This document shows, one piece after another, positions 44,569-52,984 of a DNA stretch of 64,000 nucleotides; the first letter of the stretch is position 1; the number at the start of each line of letters is the position of its first letter. This DNA is from Acidimicrobiia bacterium (lineage in GTDB: Bacteria; Actinomycetota; Acidimicrobiia; Acidimicrobiales; VFJN01). A program made the position numbers and the translations under genes. The stretch spans positions 134,366 to 198,365 of the forward strand of contig SHVB01000001.1 in assembly GCA_009694375.1 (NCBI GenBank), read 5' to 3'. Below the pieces are notes generated by a model, which was given only the letters and a program-made list of their open reading frames with translations, ran no database searches and was not told the origin of the DNA.

Positions 44569-44676
44569 GATGACTGTTCGCAGGAGTACACCTCAGCCAG
44601 TCTTCCCTAACGCCACCCCCCGGATTGCCGCCACCGCCACGACCAGCCGCGCCGCCCTCCCCCCGCAGCGGGCAGG

Positions 44677-47196
44677 ATGGCAGCCGTGCTGCTCCTATCC
44701 GACTGCATCCCGGTCAACCCAACCCCCGATTCCCTCTTCGATGCCTTCGCCGACTGGGTGACCAATCGGGGCCTTACCCTGTACCCCGCGCAGGAGGAAG
44801 CTCTGATCGACGTGGTGTCGGGATCCAACGTGATCGTGGCCACGCCCACCGGTTCGGGCAAGAGCCTCGTGGCCGCCGGGGCCCACTTCGCCGCCCTGGC
44901 CGCCGGCCAGCGCACCTTTTACACAGCACCGATCAAAGCACTCGTGAGCGAGAAGTTTTTCGACCTGTGCCACATGTTCGGACGCGAGACCGTAGGGATG
45001 ATGACCGGCGACGCGGCGGTAAACCCCGCGGCCCCGATCATTTGCTGCACGGCAGAGATCCTGGCCAACATCGCCCTCCGCCGCGGTGAGCAAGCCGACG
45101 TGGGCCAGGCCGTGATGGACGAGTTCCACTTCTATGCCGACCCGGACCGCGGGTGGGCCTGGCAGGTGCCGCTCCTCACCCTCCCCCATGTGCAATTCAT
45201 CTTGATGTCGGCCACCCTCGGCGACGTCACCCGCTTCGAAGCCGACCTCACCACCCGCACCGGCCGACCCACCACCACGGTCCGCTCGGCCACGCGTCCA
45301 GTGCCCCTCGATTACTCCTTCCGTCTCACCCCCGTGCTCGAGACGATCGACGACCTACTCGAGCAGGGGAAGGCCCCCATCTACATCGTGCACTTCACCC
45401 AAGCGTCGGCCAGCGAACGGGCCCAGCAACTGATGAGCACGAACCTGTGCACCCGCGAAGAGAAGGATCGCATCACCGAACTCATCGCCGACTTCCGCTT
45501 CTCTACCGGCTTCGGCAAGACGCTCTCCCGCTTCGTGCGCAGCGGGGTGGGGGTGCACCATGCCGGGATGCTCCCGAAGTACCGGCGGTTGGTGGAACGC
45601 CTGGCCCAGGCCGGGCTGTTGAAGGTGATCTGTGGCACCGACACCCTCGGGGTAGGCATCAATGTGCCCATCCGCACGGTGCTGTTTACCGCCCTGTCCA
45701 AATACGACGGAACCCGCACTCGCCACCTCGGTGCCCGGGAGTTTCACCAGATTGCGGGCCGGGCGGGCCGGGCGGGTTACGACGTGGAGGGATCGGTGGT
45801 GGTGCAAGCCCCCGAACACGTCACCGAAAACGAGAAGGCCGTGGCCAAGGCCGGGGACGACCCGAAGAAGCGCCGCAAAATCGTGAGGAAGAAGGCGCCC
45901 GAGGGCTTCGTGTCTTGGGGCGAAGGCACCTTCGAGCGACTCGTCGCGGCCGAGGCTGAGCCACTCACCTCCAGTTTCGCCGTCTCGCATTCGATGTTGC
46001 TCAACGTGCTCGACCGGCCCGGCGATGGCTGTTTGGCCCTACGCCGCCTCCTGACCGACAACCACGAAACACGACCCGCCCAGCGGGCTCATATCCGACG
46101 CGCCATCGGCACCTACCGGTCTCTCATGGCGGCTGGGGTGATCGAACGTCTCGATGAGCCCGACGAGCAGGGTCGTCTGGTACGCGTCACGGTGGACCTC
46201 CAGCGGGATTTCGCCCTCAATCAGCCGCTCGCCCCCTTCGCCCTGGCCGCCGTGGAACTTTTTGACCGCCGCGATGTTGGCTATGCCCTGAACATCGTGT
46301 CGGTGGTGGAAGCCGTGCTCGATGACCCGGGGGTGGTCCTTAGCGCCCAGGTGAACAAGGCCAAGGGCGAGTTGGTGGCCGAGCTCAAAGCGGCGGGCAT
46401 GGAGTACGAGGAGCGCATGACCCGGCTCGAGGAGGTCACCTACCCCCAGCCCCTCGCCGACGAACTCGGGGCCGCCTTCGCCATGTACGCCCAATCCCAG
46501 CCCTGGGTGGCCGATCACCCGCTCTCCCCCAAGTCTGTGGTGAGGGATCTCTGGGAGCGGGCCATGACCTTCGCCGACTACGTGGGGTACTACGGCCTCA
46601 CCCGGGCCGAGGGCACGTTGCTGCGGTACCTCAGCAACGCCTACAAGGCCCTCATCCAAACCGTGCCCGAGGCCGCCAAGACCGATGACCTCTACGACCT
46701 CACGGAGTGGCTGGGCGAACTGGTGCGTCAGGTCGACTCCAGCCTGCTCGACGAATGGCAAGCCCTCTCCCACCCCGAGGAGCTCCTTGAGGAGTCCGGG
46801 GCCGACGTCGACCATGCGCCACCACCGCTCACCGACAATCGGCGTGCCTTCCGGATTCTGATCCGCAACGAACTCTTCCGGCGGGTCGAACTCGCCGCCC
46901 ACCGCCGGATCACCCAACTCGTTGAACTCGACGGCGACACCGGATGGGATTGGCACCGCTGGTCCGCCGTGCTCGACGCCTACTTTGCCGAGCACAACTC
47001 CATCGGCACCGACTCCGTGGCACGCGGGTCGGCCTTTTTTGAAGTGGACGAGAGCGGGCGCCGCTGGGCAGTACGCCAAGTGCTGGCCGACCCCGCCGGT
47101 GACCACGACTGGATCATCGCCGCCGAGGTGGACCTCGACGCTTCTGATGCCGCCGGCGTGGCCGTGGTGCGCGTCCTGGATCTCAGGGAGCGATGA
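44677..47196 (+). CDS. Ski2-like DEAD/DExH helicase with C-terminal DUF3516
   Basis: 839 aa. RecA-like motifs are clear: Walker A ATPTGSGKS, motif Ia, DEFH, SAT, and HQIAGRAGRAGYD in the second domain. The C-terminal 380 residues match the extension called DUF3516, seen in actinobacterial helicases of this type. It probably unwinds RNA or DNA in the cytoplasm; the substrate is unknown. ATG 44677 is the first codon; homology begins at PTPDSLFDAFADW. Confidence 0.92.
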   Translation: MAAVLLLSDCIPVNPTPDSLFDAFADWVTNRGLTLYPAQEEALIDVVSGSNVIVATPTGSGKSLVAAGAHFAALAAGQRTFYTAPIKALVSEKFFDLCHMFGRETVGMMTGDAAVNPAAPIICCTAEILANIALRRGEQADVGQAVMDEFHFYADPDRGWAWQVPLLTLPHVQFILMSATLGDVTRFEADLTTRTGRPTTTVRSATRPVPLDYSFRLTPVLETIDDLLEQGKAPIYIVHFTQASASERAQQLMSTNLCTREEKDRITELIADFRFSTGFGKTLSRFVRSGVGVHHAGMLPKYRRLVERLAQAGLLKVICGTDTLGVGINVPIRTVLFTALSKYDGTRTRHLGAREFHQIAGRAGRAGYDVEGSVVVQAPEHVTENEKAVAKAGDDPKKRRKIVRKKAPEGFVSWGEGTFERLVAAEAEPLTSSFAVSHSMLLNVLDRPGDGCLALRRLLTDNHETRPAQRAHIRRAIGTYRSLMAAGVIERLDEPDEQGRLVRVTVDLQRDFALNQPLAPFALAAVELFDRRDVGYALNIVSVVEAVLDDPGVVLSAQVNKAKGELVAELKAAGMEYEERMTRLEEVTYPQPLADELGAAFAMYAQSQPWVADHPLSPKSVVRDLWERAMTFADYVGYYGLTRAEGTLLRYLSNAYKALIQTVPEAAKTDDLYDLTEWLGELVRQVDSSLLDEWQALSHPEELLEESGADVDHAPPPLTDNRRAFRILIRNELFRRVELAAHRRITQLVELDGDTGWDWHRWSAVLDAYFAEHNSIGTDSVARGSAFFEVDESGRRWAVRQVLADPAGDHDWIIAAEVDLDASDAAGVAVVRVLDLRER

Positions 47197-47282
47197 AACG
47201 CGCCTGAGCCCACCTTTTCCGCAACCCGACCCCCGCCGGGGGCCCGGCCGCCCAGGGGGAACCACGGTAGCGATAGCGAGTG

Positions 47283-48311
47283 CTACCGCGAGGGCTGGAC
47301 GAAGAGCACTTGGTCCGCCCCGAGGTGATCCTCCAGCACTCGCACGAGGCGACCGACCTCGGCGTCTTGGCGATCCCAGACCACCACCGCCGTGTCCACC
47401 TGCGTAGCCAGCCAGTCGTCCCGTTTCCCGAGTGCCAGTCCCGCCCCTTGTTTGGAGGTGGGTACCTTGCGATCGAGGGTGACGGCTTTTTTGGCCTGGG
47501 CCACAAGGCCGGCAAAGCGCCGTCGCGCCTCGGGCGGCCACGGAGCATCGGGGGCGGGGTACGGCAAGACCGCCACCAGCGGGAACCCCTGCTCCAGGGC
47601 GGCCTCGGCGCCAAGTTGCTCCGCCCCCAGGCGCAACCCGCTTACCACCGTGAAGGGTCCGTCGATGGTCCGCAGGCCCACGAGCAACTCGCCTAGCCGG
47701 GCCCGCACCGCGTCGGAGATGGGGTTGTCGCCGTAGCCACCCACGGCGCCGGGGCGGTGGCCCGCCACCAGCACCAGTCGCCCCGCCGGCAGCCGCTTAT
47801 CGCGCCCGCCCCTACTAGGCCCCACCGCGTCGGGCGGACCCAGGTCGGTGGGCTCCCCCTCGCCGGTACGGCCAGCCTGGGTTACCGCCGCCTCCACCGC
47901 CAAGCGGTCCACCAGATCGTTCATCGGATCGCCGGCATGCCCCTTCACCCACTCGAAGTTCACATCCCCGCGCTCGAGGTACTCGTCGATGAACGGCTCC
48001 CACAGGTCCTGGTTGGCTACCGGCTCCCGCTTGGAGTTCTTCCAGCCCCGCTTCTGCCAGCCTTCGTACCACTTGTCACGGAAGCAATGAACCACGTAGG
48101 TGCTGTCACTCACGATGGTGAGCGGTCCTTGGATGGCGGCCAGGGCCTCATGAGCCGCCGTGAGCTCCATGCGTTGGTTGGTGGAATGGCCCTCGGCACC
48201 CGATGCGAACCGCCCTCCCGGGATAGCCCACGCCCACCCTCCCGGACCCGGGTTTCCCGAGCAGGCACCGTCCGTGTAGGCCACGTTTGGGTGGCGAGCC
48301 GAAGTAGTCAC
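47283..48311 (-). CDS. RNase HI fused to a SLOG (YpsA-like) domain
   Basis: 342 aa. Residues 5-150 are RNase HI: YTDGACSGNPGPGGW, the Glu in MELTAAHEAL, VSDSTYV and MNDLVDRLA give the four catalytic acids. After a linker, residues 185-342 form a Rossmann-like domain: LVLVAGHRP, then VVSGLRLGAEQLGAEAAL, VAVLPYP and DTAVVVWDRQDAE, the pattern of YpsA/SLOG proteins that bind nucleotide-derived ligands. GTG 48311 was chosen over ATG 48329, as the RNase H start follows it. It is divergent from aceE. The fusion may tie RNA-DNA hybrid removal to a nucleotide signal (inference). Confidence 0.85.
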   Translation of the reverse strand: MTTSARHPNVAYTDGACSGNPGPGGWAWAIPGGRFASGAEGHSTNQRMELTAAHEALAAIQGPLTIVSDSTYVVHCFRDKWYEGWQKRGWKNSKREPVANQDLWEPFIDEYLERGDVNFEWVKGHAGDPMNDLVDRLAVEAAVTQAGRTGEGEPTDLGPPDAVGPSRGGRDKRLPAGRLVLVAGHRPGAVGGYGDNPISDAVRARLGELLVGLRTIDGPFTVVSGLRLGAEQLGAEAALEQGFPLVAVLPYPAPDAPWPPEARRRFAGLVAQAKKAVTLDRKVPTSKQGAGLALGKRDDWLATQVDTAVVVWDRQDAEVGRLVRVLEDHLGADQVLFVQPSR

Positions 48312-48346
48312 AGGGCGATGGTGGCGCATGGGGGCGCTCGAAGCGA

Positions 48347-48352
48347 GACAAT
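48347..48352 (+). promoter_or_regulatory. -10-like element GACAAT before aceE
   Basis: GACAAT ends 6 nt before the aceE ATG, fitting the leaderless spacing of this genome but with a G in the first position. Confidence 0.3.
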
Positions 48353-48358
48353 GGACAG

Positions 48359-51058
48359 ATGAGCATTGACGGCTTCCTGGATCAACTCCCCGACACGGAC
48401 CCGGCGCAGACCCAGGAGTGGATCGACTCCCTTGATGCCGTCACCACCATCGAAGGGCGGACCCGCGCCCGATTCCTGCTGGCCCGGCTGCTCGAACGAG
48501 CCCGTGAGCTTCATGTGGGCGCCCCCGTCAGCGTGTCGACGCCCTACGTGAACTCGATCCCAACCGATCAGGAGCCGTTGTTCCCCGGCGATGAATACAT
48601 CGAACGCCGAATCCGAGCCTTCATCCGCTGGAACGCGGCGGTGATGGTGGTCAAGGCCAACCACCACGATCAGGGCATCGGCGGTCACCTCGCCACCTTC
48701 GCGTCTTCCGCCGCTTTGTATGAAGTGGGCTTCAATCACTTCTTCCGCGGCAAAGACGGCGGCCGGGCCGGTGACCACCTTTATGTGCAGGGTCACGCCG
48801 CTCCCGGCATCTACGCCCGGGCATTCCTGGAAGGCCAACTGACCGCCGACCAGCTCGATCACTTCCGGCGCGAAATAGGCGGTGGCGGCCTGTCGTCATA
48901 CCCTCATCCTCGGCTCATGCCGACCTTCTGGGAGTTCCCGACCGTCTCCATGGGCCTCGGGGCGCTGTGTTCGATCTACCACGCCCGCTTCAACAAATAC
49001 CTTCACAATCGCCAGCTGGTCGACACCAGCGAATCCCGGGTGTGGGCCTTCGTGGGCGATGGAGAGTGTGATGAGCCGGAGACGTTGGGCTCTATTTCCC
49101 TGGCCGCACGCGAGGGCCTCGACAATCTCACCTGGGTGGTCAACTGCAACCTTCAGCGACTCGACGGTCCGGTGCGGGGCAACGGCAAGATCATCCAGGA
49201 ACTGGAGGCGATGTTTCGCGGGGCGGGATGGAATGTCATCAAGGTGGTGTGGGGCCAGAAGTGGGACGAACTGCTGATGCGGGACGTGGACGGCGTGCTG
49301 CTGACCAAAATGCAGACCACCGTGGACGGGGAGTTCCAGCGCTACGCGGTGGAATCCGGCGCGTACGCCCGGGAGCATTTTTTCGGCCCCGATCCACGCC
49401 TGACACAACTGGTCGAACACCTCAGCGACGAGGAGATCCGTAACCTTCCTCGTGGTGGCCACGACTACCAAAAGCTTTACGCCGCGTATCGCGCCGCCAC
49501 CGAGCAAGTGGGCGGACCCACGGTGATCCTGGCCAAGACCGTGAAGGGTTGGACACTCGGCCCGGAGGTGGAGAGCCGCAATGCCACCCACCAGATCAAA
49601 AAGATGACCACCGGCCAATTCCGTGCCCTGCGCGAGCGACTCCACCTCCAAGACGAGGTGCCGGAGGAGGCCCTGGCCGATGACCAGGAGCCTCCCTACG
49701 TCACCGTGGATGCGGACTCAGACATCGGAAAATACCTCCGGGCCCAACGCCACGCCTTGGGCGGCTCACTCCCCCAGCGGATCGTGAACATCCAACGCCC
49801 GCTGGAACTCCCGGCCAAGAAAGCGTTCGAGCCCCTGTTGGCCGGCAGCGGCCACCAGGCGGCGTCCACCACTACGTCCTTCACTCGTCTGCTCCGCAAC
49901 CTCTGTCGGGATCCCAACTTCGGCCCCCGGGTAGTGCCGATCATTCCGGACGAAGCGCGTACCTTCGGCATGGATTCATTATTCAAAGAGTTCGGGATCT
50001 ACGCCTCCCACGGGCAGCACTACGAGCCGGTAGACCACGCCCTGTTGCTTTCCTACAAGGAGAGTCAGTCTGGCCAGATCCTCGAAGAGGGCATCACCGA
50101 GGCCGGCGGTCTGGCGTCATTTATCGCCGCCGGCACCAGTTACGCCACCCAAGGGGTGCCGATGGTGCCCTTCTTCACCTTCTATTCGATGTTCGGCTTC
50201 CAACGGGTGGGCGACCTGATCTGGCAGGCGACCGATGCCCGGGCCCGAGGGTTCCTCCTCGGCGCCACCGCCGGGCGCACGACCTTGATGGGTGAGGGGC
50301 TCCAGCATCAAGACGGCCATAGCCTCCTGTTGGCATCGGTGAATCCGGCGGTGGAGGCCTACGACCCGGCCTTCGCCTACGAAGTGGCCACCATCGTGCG
50401 GCACGGGCTGCGTCGCATGTGGCTCGACAATGAAGACACCATCTTCTATCTCACCCTCTACAACGAGAATCAACTCATGCCCGCCATGGCGGACGGCGTG
50501 GCGAAGGGGGTGGTGGAAGGCCTCTACCGGTGGGCTGAGGCACCCAGCGGCCCTCGGCATAAGGCCACCATCGTGTTCTCGGGGGCGGCCAACGTGGCCG
50601 CTCGGGAGGCCCAGACCGAACTGGCCGAGCGCTATGACGTGGCCGCCGAACTGTTCTCCGCCACTAATTACAAGCGACTACGCGAACAGGCGCTCACCAC
50701 CGAACGGTGGAACCGTCTCCATCCGGACCTACCCCACCGTCGGGCTCGCGTCACGGAAATCCTTGCCGGGCAGGGTCCGGTGATCGCCGTCACGGACTTC
50801 ATGAAGGCCGTCCCCGACCAGGTGGCCCGCTGGATTCCCCCGGGTCGACGCTTTACTCCGCTGGGCACCGATGGGTTTGGTCGCAGCGACACCCGCGAGG
50901 CGCTCCGGCGTTACTTCGAAGTAGACGCCGCCAACATCGTGGTGGCCACCCTGGCCGCACTGGTGGCCGATGGGGAACTCCAGGCTCCGGTGGTCACGGA
51001 AGCCATCCGTCACTACGGTCTCGACCCCGAGCGAGCCGACCCTCGGCTCACGCCCTAA
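48359..51058 (+). CDS. aceE: Pyruvate dehydrogenase E1 component, homodimeric
   Basis: 899 aa, normal AceE length. The ThDP motif is split as GDGECDEPETLGS and NCNLQRLDGPV. The catalytic His region YASHGQHYEPVDH and the C-terminal GFGRSDTREALRRYFEVD are also typical. It decarboxylates pyruvate and acetylates the lipoyl group of E2. The E2/E3 genes are in the operon at 34.7-37.4 kb, which is the arrangement in actinobacteria. It ends just before the 128-bp repeat. Confidence 0.96.
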   Translation: MSIDGFLDQLPDTDPAQTQEWIDSLDAVTTIEGRTRARFLLARLLERARELHVGAPVSVSTPYVNSIPTDQEPLFPGDEYIERRIRAFIRWNAAVMVVKANHHDQGIGGHLATFASSAALYEVGFNHFFRGKDGGRAGDHLYVQGHAAPGIYARAFLEGQLTADQLDHFRREIGGGGLSSYPHPRLMPTFWEFPTVSMGLGALCSIYHARFNKYLHNRQLVDTSESRVWAFVGDGECDEPETLGSISLAAREGLDNLTWVVNCNLQRLDGPVRGNGKIIQELEAMFRGAGWNVIKVVWGQKWDELLMRDVDGVLLTKMQTTVDGEFQRYAVESGAYAREHFFGPDPRLTQLVEHLSDEEIRNLPRGGHDYQKLYAAYRAATEQVGGPTVILAKTVKGWTLGPEVESRNATHQIKKMTTGQFRALRERLHLQDEVPEEALADDQEPPYVTVDADSDIGKYLRAQRHALGGSLPQRIVNIQRPLELPAKKAFEPLLAGSGHQAASTTTSFTRLLRNLCRDPNFGPRVVPIIPDEARTFGMDSLFKEFGIYASHGQHYEPVDHALLLSYKESQSGQILEEGITEAGGLASFIAAGTSYATQGVPMVPFFTFYSMFGFQRVGDLIWQATDARARGFLLGATAGRTTLMGEGLQHQDGHSLLLASVNPAVEAYDPAFAYEVATIVRHGLRRMWLDNEDTIFYLTLYNENQLMPAMADGVAKGVVEGLYRWAEAPSGPRHKATIVFSGAANVAAREAQTELAERYDVAAELFSATNYKRLREQALTTERWNRLHPDLPHRRARVTEILAGQGPVIAVTDFMKAVPDQVARWIPPGRRFTPLGTDGFGRSDTREALRRYFEVDAANIVVATLAALVADGELQAPVVTEAIRHYGLDPERADPRLTP

Positions 51059-51081
51059 GGCAAGACAACCACTCGGTCCTC

Positions 51082-51209
51082 CGAGATGGGCACGCAGGCT
51101 GCCAACCGGTAACCACTATCAAGACCCCCTTCACGGGCAACCCCGAAGCAGACGCCCTCCTCACCGAAAACCCGCTTGCTCTGCTCTGTGGCATGGTGCT
51201 CGACCAGCA
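51082..51209. repeat. 128-bp direct repeat, left copy (decayed 5' end of HhH gene)
   Basis: It aligns without gaps to 54567-54694 with 12 mismatches. It holds the promoter and first 39 codons or so of the HhH gene, but the -10 reads CAGGCT, the start GTG reads GTA, and the frame stops at 51219. It lies 23 bp after the aceE stop, where the intact gene would have been before the insertion. Confidence 0.9.
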
Positions 51210-51243
51210 CGGGCAATGAAGGCACAGAAGCGTCCGTCAGTGG

Positions 51244-51273
51244 TAGACAGGCACTGTTGCAGATTGCTACACT
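51244..51273 (+). promoter_or_regulatory. Promoter TAGACA-18-TACACT of the toxin-antitoxin operon
   Basis: A -35 like TAGACA (51244-51249), 18-nt spacer and -10 TACACT (51268-51273), then 6 nt to the GTG of the antitoxin gene. A leaderless start. Confidence 0.5.
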
Positions 51274-51279
51274 TCAACC

Positions 51280-51654
51280 GTGGCCACGACGTCTCCCGCT
51301 CGTATCGACGATGACCTCTACGCCTCGGCGAAGCTCGCCGGCGAGGTCCAGAGTCGCAGCGCATCCCAGCAGGTCGTCCACTGGGCGAGGATCGGCCGGG
51401 AAATCGAGGCATCGGCCAGCATCGCGCAGAAGGACATCGCCGCAGTGCTCGCAGCGAGCCGGTCGTACGACTCCTTGAGCGCCAAGGACCAGGCCATCGT
51501 GCGGGCAGAGTGGTCCGCGCTGATGGACGATCGGCGAGCGGCGTTGAACCTCGCTGAGCAGTTCGCCCGGGACGGGCGGGCTTGGGTCGAGCTCGACGAC
51601 AGCGGCACCGTCGTCCACCGCGACCAGGCCGCCGAACGCCCGCCGGATGCCTGA
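51280..51654 (+). CDS. ParD-like antitoxin
   Basis: 124 aa. The first 60 residues (RIDDDLYASAKLAGEVQSRSASQQVVHWARIGREIEAS, shown only in part here) match the TA-associated ParD-like ribbon-helix-helix family: PARIDDDLYASAK and QQVVHWARIG. The C-terminal half is acidic and probably wraps the toxin. Its end overlaps the toxin gene by 8 nt (ATG within its last codons), the usual antitoxin-first order. Confidence 0.78.
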   Translation: MATTSPARIDDDLYASAKLAGEVQSRSASQQVVHWARIGREIEASASIAQKDIAAVLAASRSYDSLSAKDQAIVRAEWSALMDDRRAALNLAEQFARDGRAWVELDDSGTVVHRDQAAERPPDA

Positions 51655-52228
51655 CCCGGTCCTCCACCTCGTCGTAGGACCGAACGGTGCCGGCAAGTCC
51701 ACCCTTCACGAACTCGTGATCGGCCCGACAACACGTCTCGAGCTCGTGAACGCGGACGTGATCGCCGTGCAGAACTGGCCCGATGATGCCGCCCGCCGGT
51801 CCTACGACGCCGCCGCCCTCGCGGCGACACGGCGGGCCGAGCTGATCGAGGCCCGGACTTCCTTCGTCACCGAGACGGTCTTCTCCCACCGCTCCAAGCT
51901 CGAGCTGGTCAGCGCCGCCGTCAACGCGAGCTATCTGGTGTCGCTGCACATCGTGCTCGTACCCGAAGCCCTCGCCGTGGCCCGCGTGGCGAACCGGGTC
52001 GAGGGTGGAGGGCACACCGTCCCGGAGGCCAAGATCCGCGAGCGATACGGGCGACTGTGGCCACTCGTCGCCGAGGCCATCACCGTGGTCGACAACGCCA
52101 CCGTCTACGACAACAGCCGGGCCGCGAAGCCGTTCCGGATCGTCGCCACCTTCGAGCGCGGCTACGCCCTCGGCGACGCACCCTGGCCCACCTGGACACC
52201 CGAGGCCCTGCGCAACGCGGGCCGTTGA
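51647..52228 (+). CDS. Zeta-toxin family kinase
   Basis: 193 aa. Walker A VVGPNGAGKSTL, then NADVIA (substrate-binding Asp), FVTETVFSH and the helix RVANRVEGGGHTVPEAKIRERY followed by DNATVYDN. It resembles zeta toxins that phosphorylate UDP-N-acetylglucosamine and stop cell-wall synthesis; the exact substrate here is unknown. It is coupled to the ParD-like antitoxin, an unusual partner compared with the classical epsilon or PezA. Confidence 0.85.
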   Translation: MPDPVLHLVVGPNGAGKSTLHELVIGPTTRLELVNADVIAVQNWPDDAARRSYDAAALAATRRAELIEARTSFVTETVFSHRSKLELVSAAVNASYLVSLHIVLVPEALAVARVANRVEGGGHTVPEAKIRERYGRLWPLVAEAITVVDNATVYDNSRAAKPFRIVATFERGYALGDAPWPTWTPEALRNAGR

Positions 52229-52984
52229 GCGGCGTCGCCTCGCCGTCGTCTCCTGCCCTGCCGAAGCCCAAGATGTCCGCCACCGGCATCCCAAGGCCGA
52301 CCAGCTCATACAGCAACGAACAGAAGTTCCACGTCCTCTCATGCCGCCCCACGCACCGGCGTGACTGGCACGTGAGCGATGCCCCCCCCGCTTGGCCCAC
52401 ATCCGAGCTCGCCCAGACCCACCTTTGGTGGGCCCGTGCCACCGTGGCGCGGCCCCGACTAGGTGATGCCGCTGATGATGCAGGCGGTGGTCCCCGTTCG
52501 GACTCGCGCAACCTCCCGGAAACCGGCGGGTGGATCGAAGGACTCCGCACAGGCGTTTGACGTAGCTTGCGACCGCGATCCGGTTCCACCCAGACCCAGG
52601 AAGGTGCGGGCAGCCGCCCACGACACCACCCCGTGCACGGTCAGGCCGTCGGTGCTGCCGAACTCGTTGCGGCCGTCGAAAGCGGCGGCAGCTTCCTGGC
52701 CCGGGACGGCGGTACCGAAGTCGACGCCGCCACGTGGGAGGCGGAGACCGTTCCTCGTCCGTCGATCGAGTCGTCCTTCGCTCCCCGCCGCCTCGCAGGC
52801 CGACGATGAATCCGGGGTGACGAGCGGCCCCTCTAGATCGCAGCGCCGACCGGCGTGGCTCGGCCGTTCGGACAGGTCCGGCTGAGCCAAAAGGGTGTCG
52901 GGCGGCGCCGCGAGTGCGTCAGATCGGCAGTTATTGACCGCGAACGTCAGTACCGCTCCGTGTCGCCCGGTCCTCCCGGCAGCC
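52229..52984. other. Gene-free stretch inside the insertion
   Basis: About 750 bp between the toxin and the DnaQ-BRCT gene. Several frames are open because of high GC, but none has recognisable domains, a plausible start or codon pattern. It is probably decayed sequence. Confidence 0.5.

Noticed and set aside
47230-47242. CCCCC-GCC-GGGGG hairpin as terminator between the helicase and RNase H genes
   Set aside because: The stem is only 5 bp and no T-run follows; in such GC-rich DNA this arises by chance.
51161-52621. 486-codon frame on the minus strand opposite the toxin pair
   Set aside because: Arg/Gly-rich without motifs, while the plus strand holds a clear antitoxin and zeta toxin.
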